Origin: Sclerurus mexicanus
Lineage: Eukaryota > Chordata > Aves > Passeriformes > Furnariidae
Direction of reading: 5' to 3'
Length of the DNA: 64,000 nt
Assembly: GCA_013396755.1 (NCBI GenBank)
Contig: VWZF01001843.1
Span: 124,001 to 188,000 of the forward strand
Shown here: piece by piece, positions 63,191 to 64,000 of the stretch
Position numbering within the stretch: position 1 is the first letter of the stretch
How the letters are laid out: every line of letters begins with the position of its first letter
The notes under the pieces: generated by a model
Told to the model about the DNA's origin: nothing
Database searches by the model: none
What the model saw: the letters and a program-made list of their open reading frames with translations, nothing else
Program-made: the position numbers and the translations under genes

Positions 63191-64000
63191 GGAACGAGAG
63201 GAGCTTTGAGGCCCCTTCCACCCCAAACCACCCTCCGAACCCACCGGCGGCGCCACTGAGATCTCTGCTCTCCTCAAATCACTTACCACCATGCCTTTAC
63301 TTTCTGCTGCGTTCTGCACAGCAACAAAAGAAACCTTACACTGCTTTTATGGCTACACGCCCCGATCCGCTCGGACCGGGAACAATTCCCAAACCTTTTT
63401 CCAACCCGACCCATCCCCGGACTGCGCNCTGTGGGGCTGCTGTAAACACCACCGGGGCTTAGGCGGTGTGCGAGGCCTGCAGGGACCCTCTGCCGTGCTG
63501 GTGGTACATGGAAATAGTGGTGTTCCGTCCTGCGGATCCCCGGTGGGTGCGGAAACCTGTGCGGAAGGCCATGCAGAAATGCCCTTCTGGCTCCCGGTTG
63601 TCCCAAGCCTCTGCTCGATGAGTTTTATTTCATCTGGGGGAGGAGGGAAAAAAAGCATTGGTTTGCAAGTAACTTTGTATTAATAATTGCAGTAAGCTGT
63701 AATAATAATAGTAGTATTAACAAGAACAACAAAACAACAATAATAATAGTAACTTCTAATTGTAACAAGTAATAATTTTATTAGTAATTCTCATAAGCGT
63801 TACTTTCCAATAGCAAAAAGAAAACGTACCACTTTTGGGATGGGAATGAATCTAACAAGATTTAGTGCCAAATAAGCTTTTTATTTTTTCTCTCCAGAAA
63901 TTAAAAATACTGTAAAAGTGGAGACAACATCCAGTATAACCCACCCCTGTCTTGTCTCTTGTTGAGTTTAATGTTTTTGGGAATATCTGTAAATTGCTGA
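63191..64000. other. Right edge: GC-rich, then AT-rich simple sequence; no exon recognised
   Basis: The first 430 bp are GC-rich shoulder of the promoter region, with an isolated N at 63428. On the minus strand GTG|GTAAGTGA near 63285 resembles a donor, which could mark an alternative SS18L1 5' exon; support is weak. Positions 63676-63795 are rich in AAT/AAC simple sequence. The proteasome alpha subunit PSMA7, expected here by synteny, was looked for and not seen, so it would start in the gap and have its next exon beyond the window. Confidence 0.5.

Noticed and set aside
61713..63462. Open frames of 338-498 codons across the right-hand gap
   Set aside because: They are translations of N plus short GC-rich flanks on both strands.
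1..64000. Endogenous retroviruses, viral insertions, tRNA, rRNA or known microRNA genes
   Set aside because: No LTRs, retroviral motifs, cloverleaf genes or recognised microRNA hairpins were seen; only two short CR1 LINE tails were found.

Overview
The window is nuclear DNA of a vertebrate, almost certainly a bird. It has compact multi-exon genes with GT-AG introns, two old CR1-type LINE tails, GC-rich promoters lost in assembly gaps, and the gene order of the human 20q13.33 block (PSMA7-SS18L1-MTG2-HRH3-OSBPL2), here inverted. The order was recalled from human genome knowledge, not from a search.

Layout. Positions 1-5725 lie just downstream of a GC-rich promoter and are probably the first intron of OSBPL2 (minus strand); no coding exon was recognised. 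A 734-N gap (5726-6459) and a CpG-rich promoter (6460-6800) with three CCAAT boxes, an ETS site and two octamer-like motifs follow. Positions 6801-26570 are intergenic, with two CR1 fragments and an orphan CpG island at 18180-18570. A ~105-bp minisatellite (26570-27190) runs into a gap (27191-27293) that probably hides HRH3 exon 1. HRH3 exons 2 and 3 (plus strand, 27423-29385) encode most of a histamine H3 receptor. Positions 30770-40890 are AT-rich, gene-free DNA between convergent genes. MTG2 (minus, 41321-44550) gives five exons of the mitochondrial Obg-type GTPase; its start is unresolved. A 17-18-bp minisatellite (46014-46880) and a 2030-bp-offset tandem duplication, joined by a single N, lie between MTG2 and SS18L1. 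SS18L1 (minus, 51162-62146) is complete: 11 coding exons, 402 residues, every intron phase consistent. Its promoter is lost in a 906-N gap, and the right edge is gene-free.

The genes do not form a pathway. HRH3 is a presynaptic Gi-coupled amine receptor, MTG2 a mitoribosome assembly GTPase, SS18L1 a neuronal BAF chromatin-remodelling subunit, and OSBPL2 (inferred) a lipid-transfer protein. They are linked by conserved synteny only. I found no undescribed gene system. The most notable observations are the identical 2-kb duplication at a single-N join, the higher-order minisatellite, the modular phase-1 exons of the SS18L1 low-complexity domain, a candidate MTG2 presequence exon, and the loss of expected first exons in gaps.
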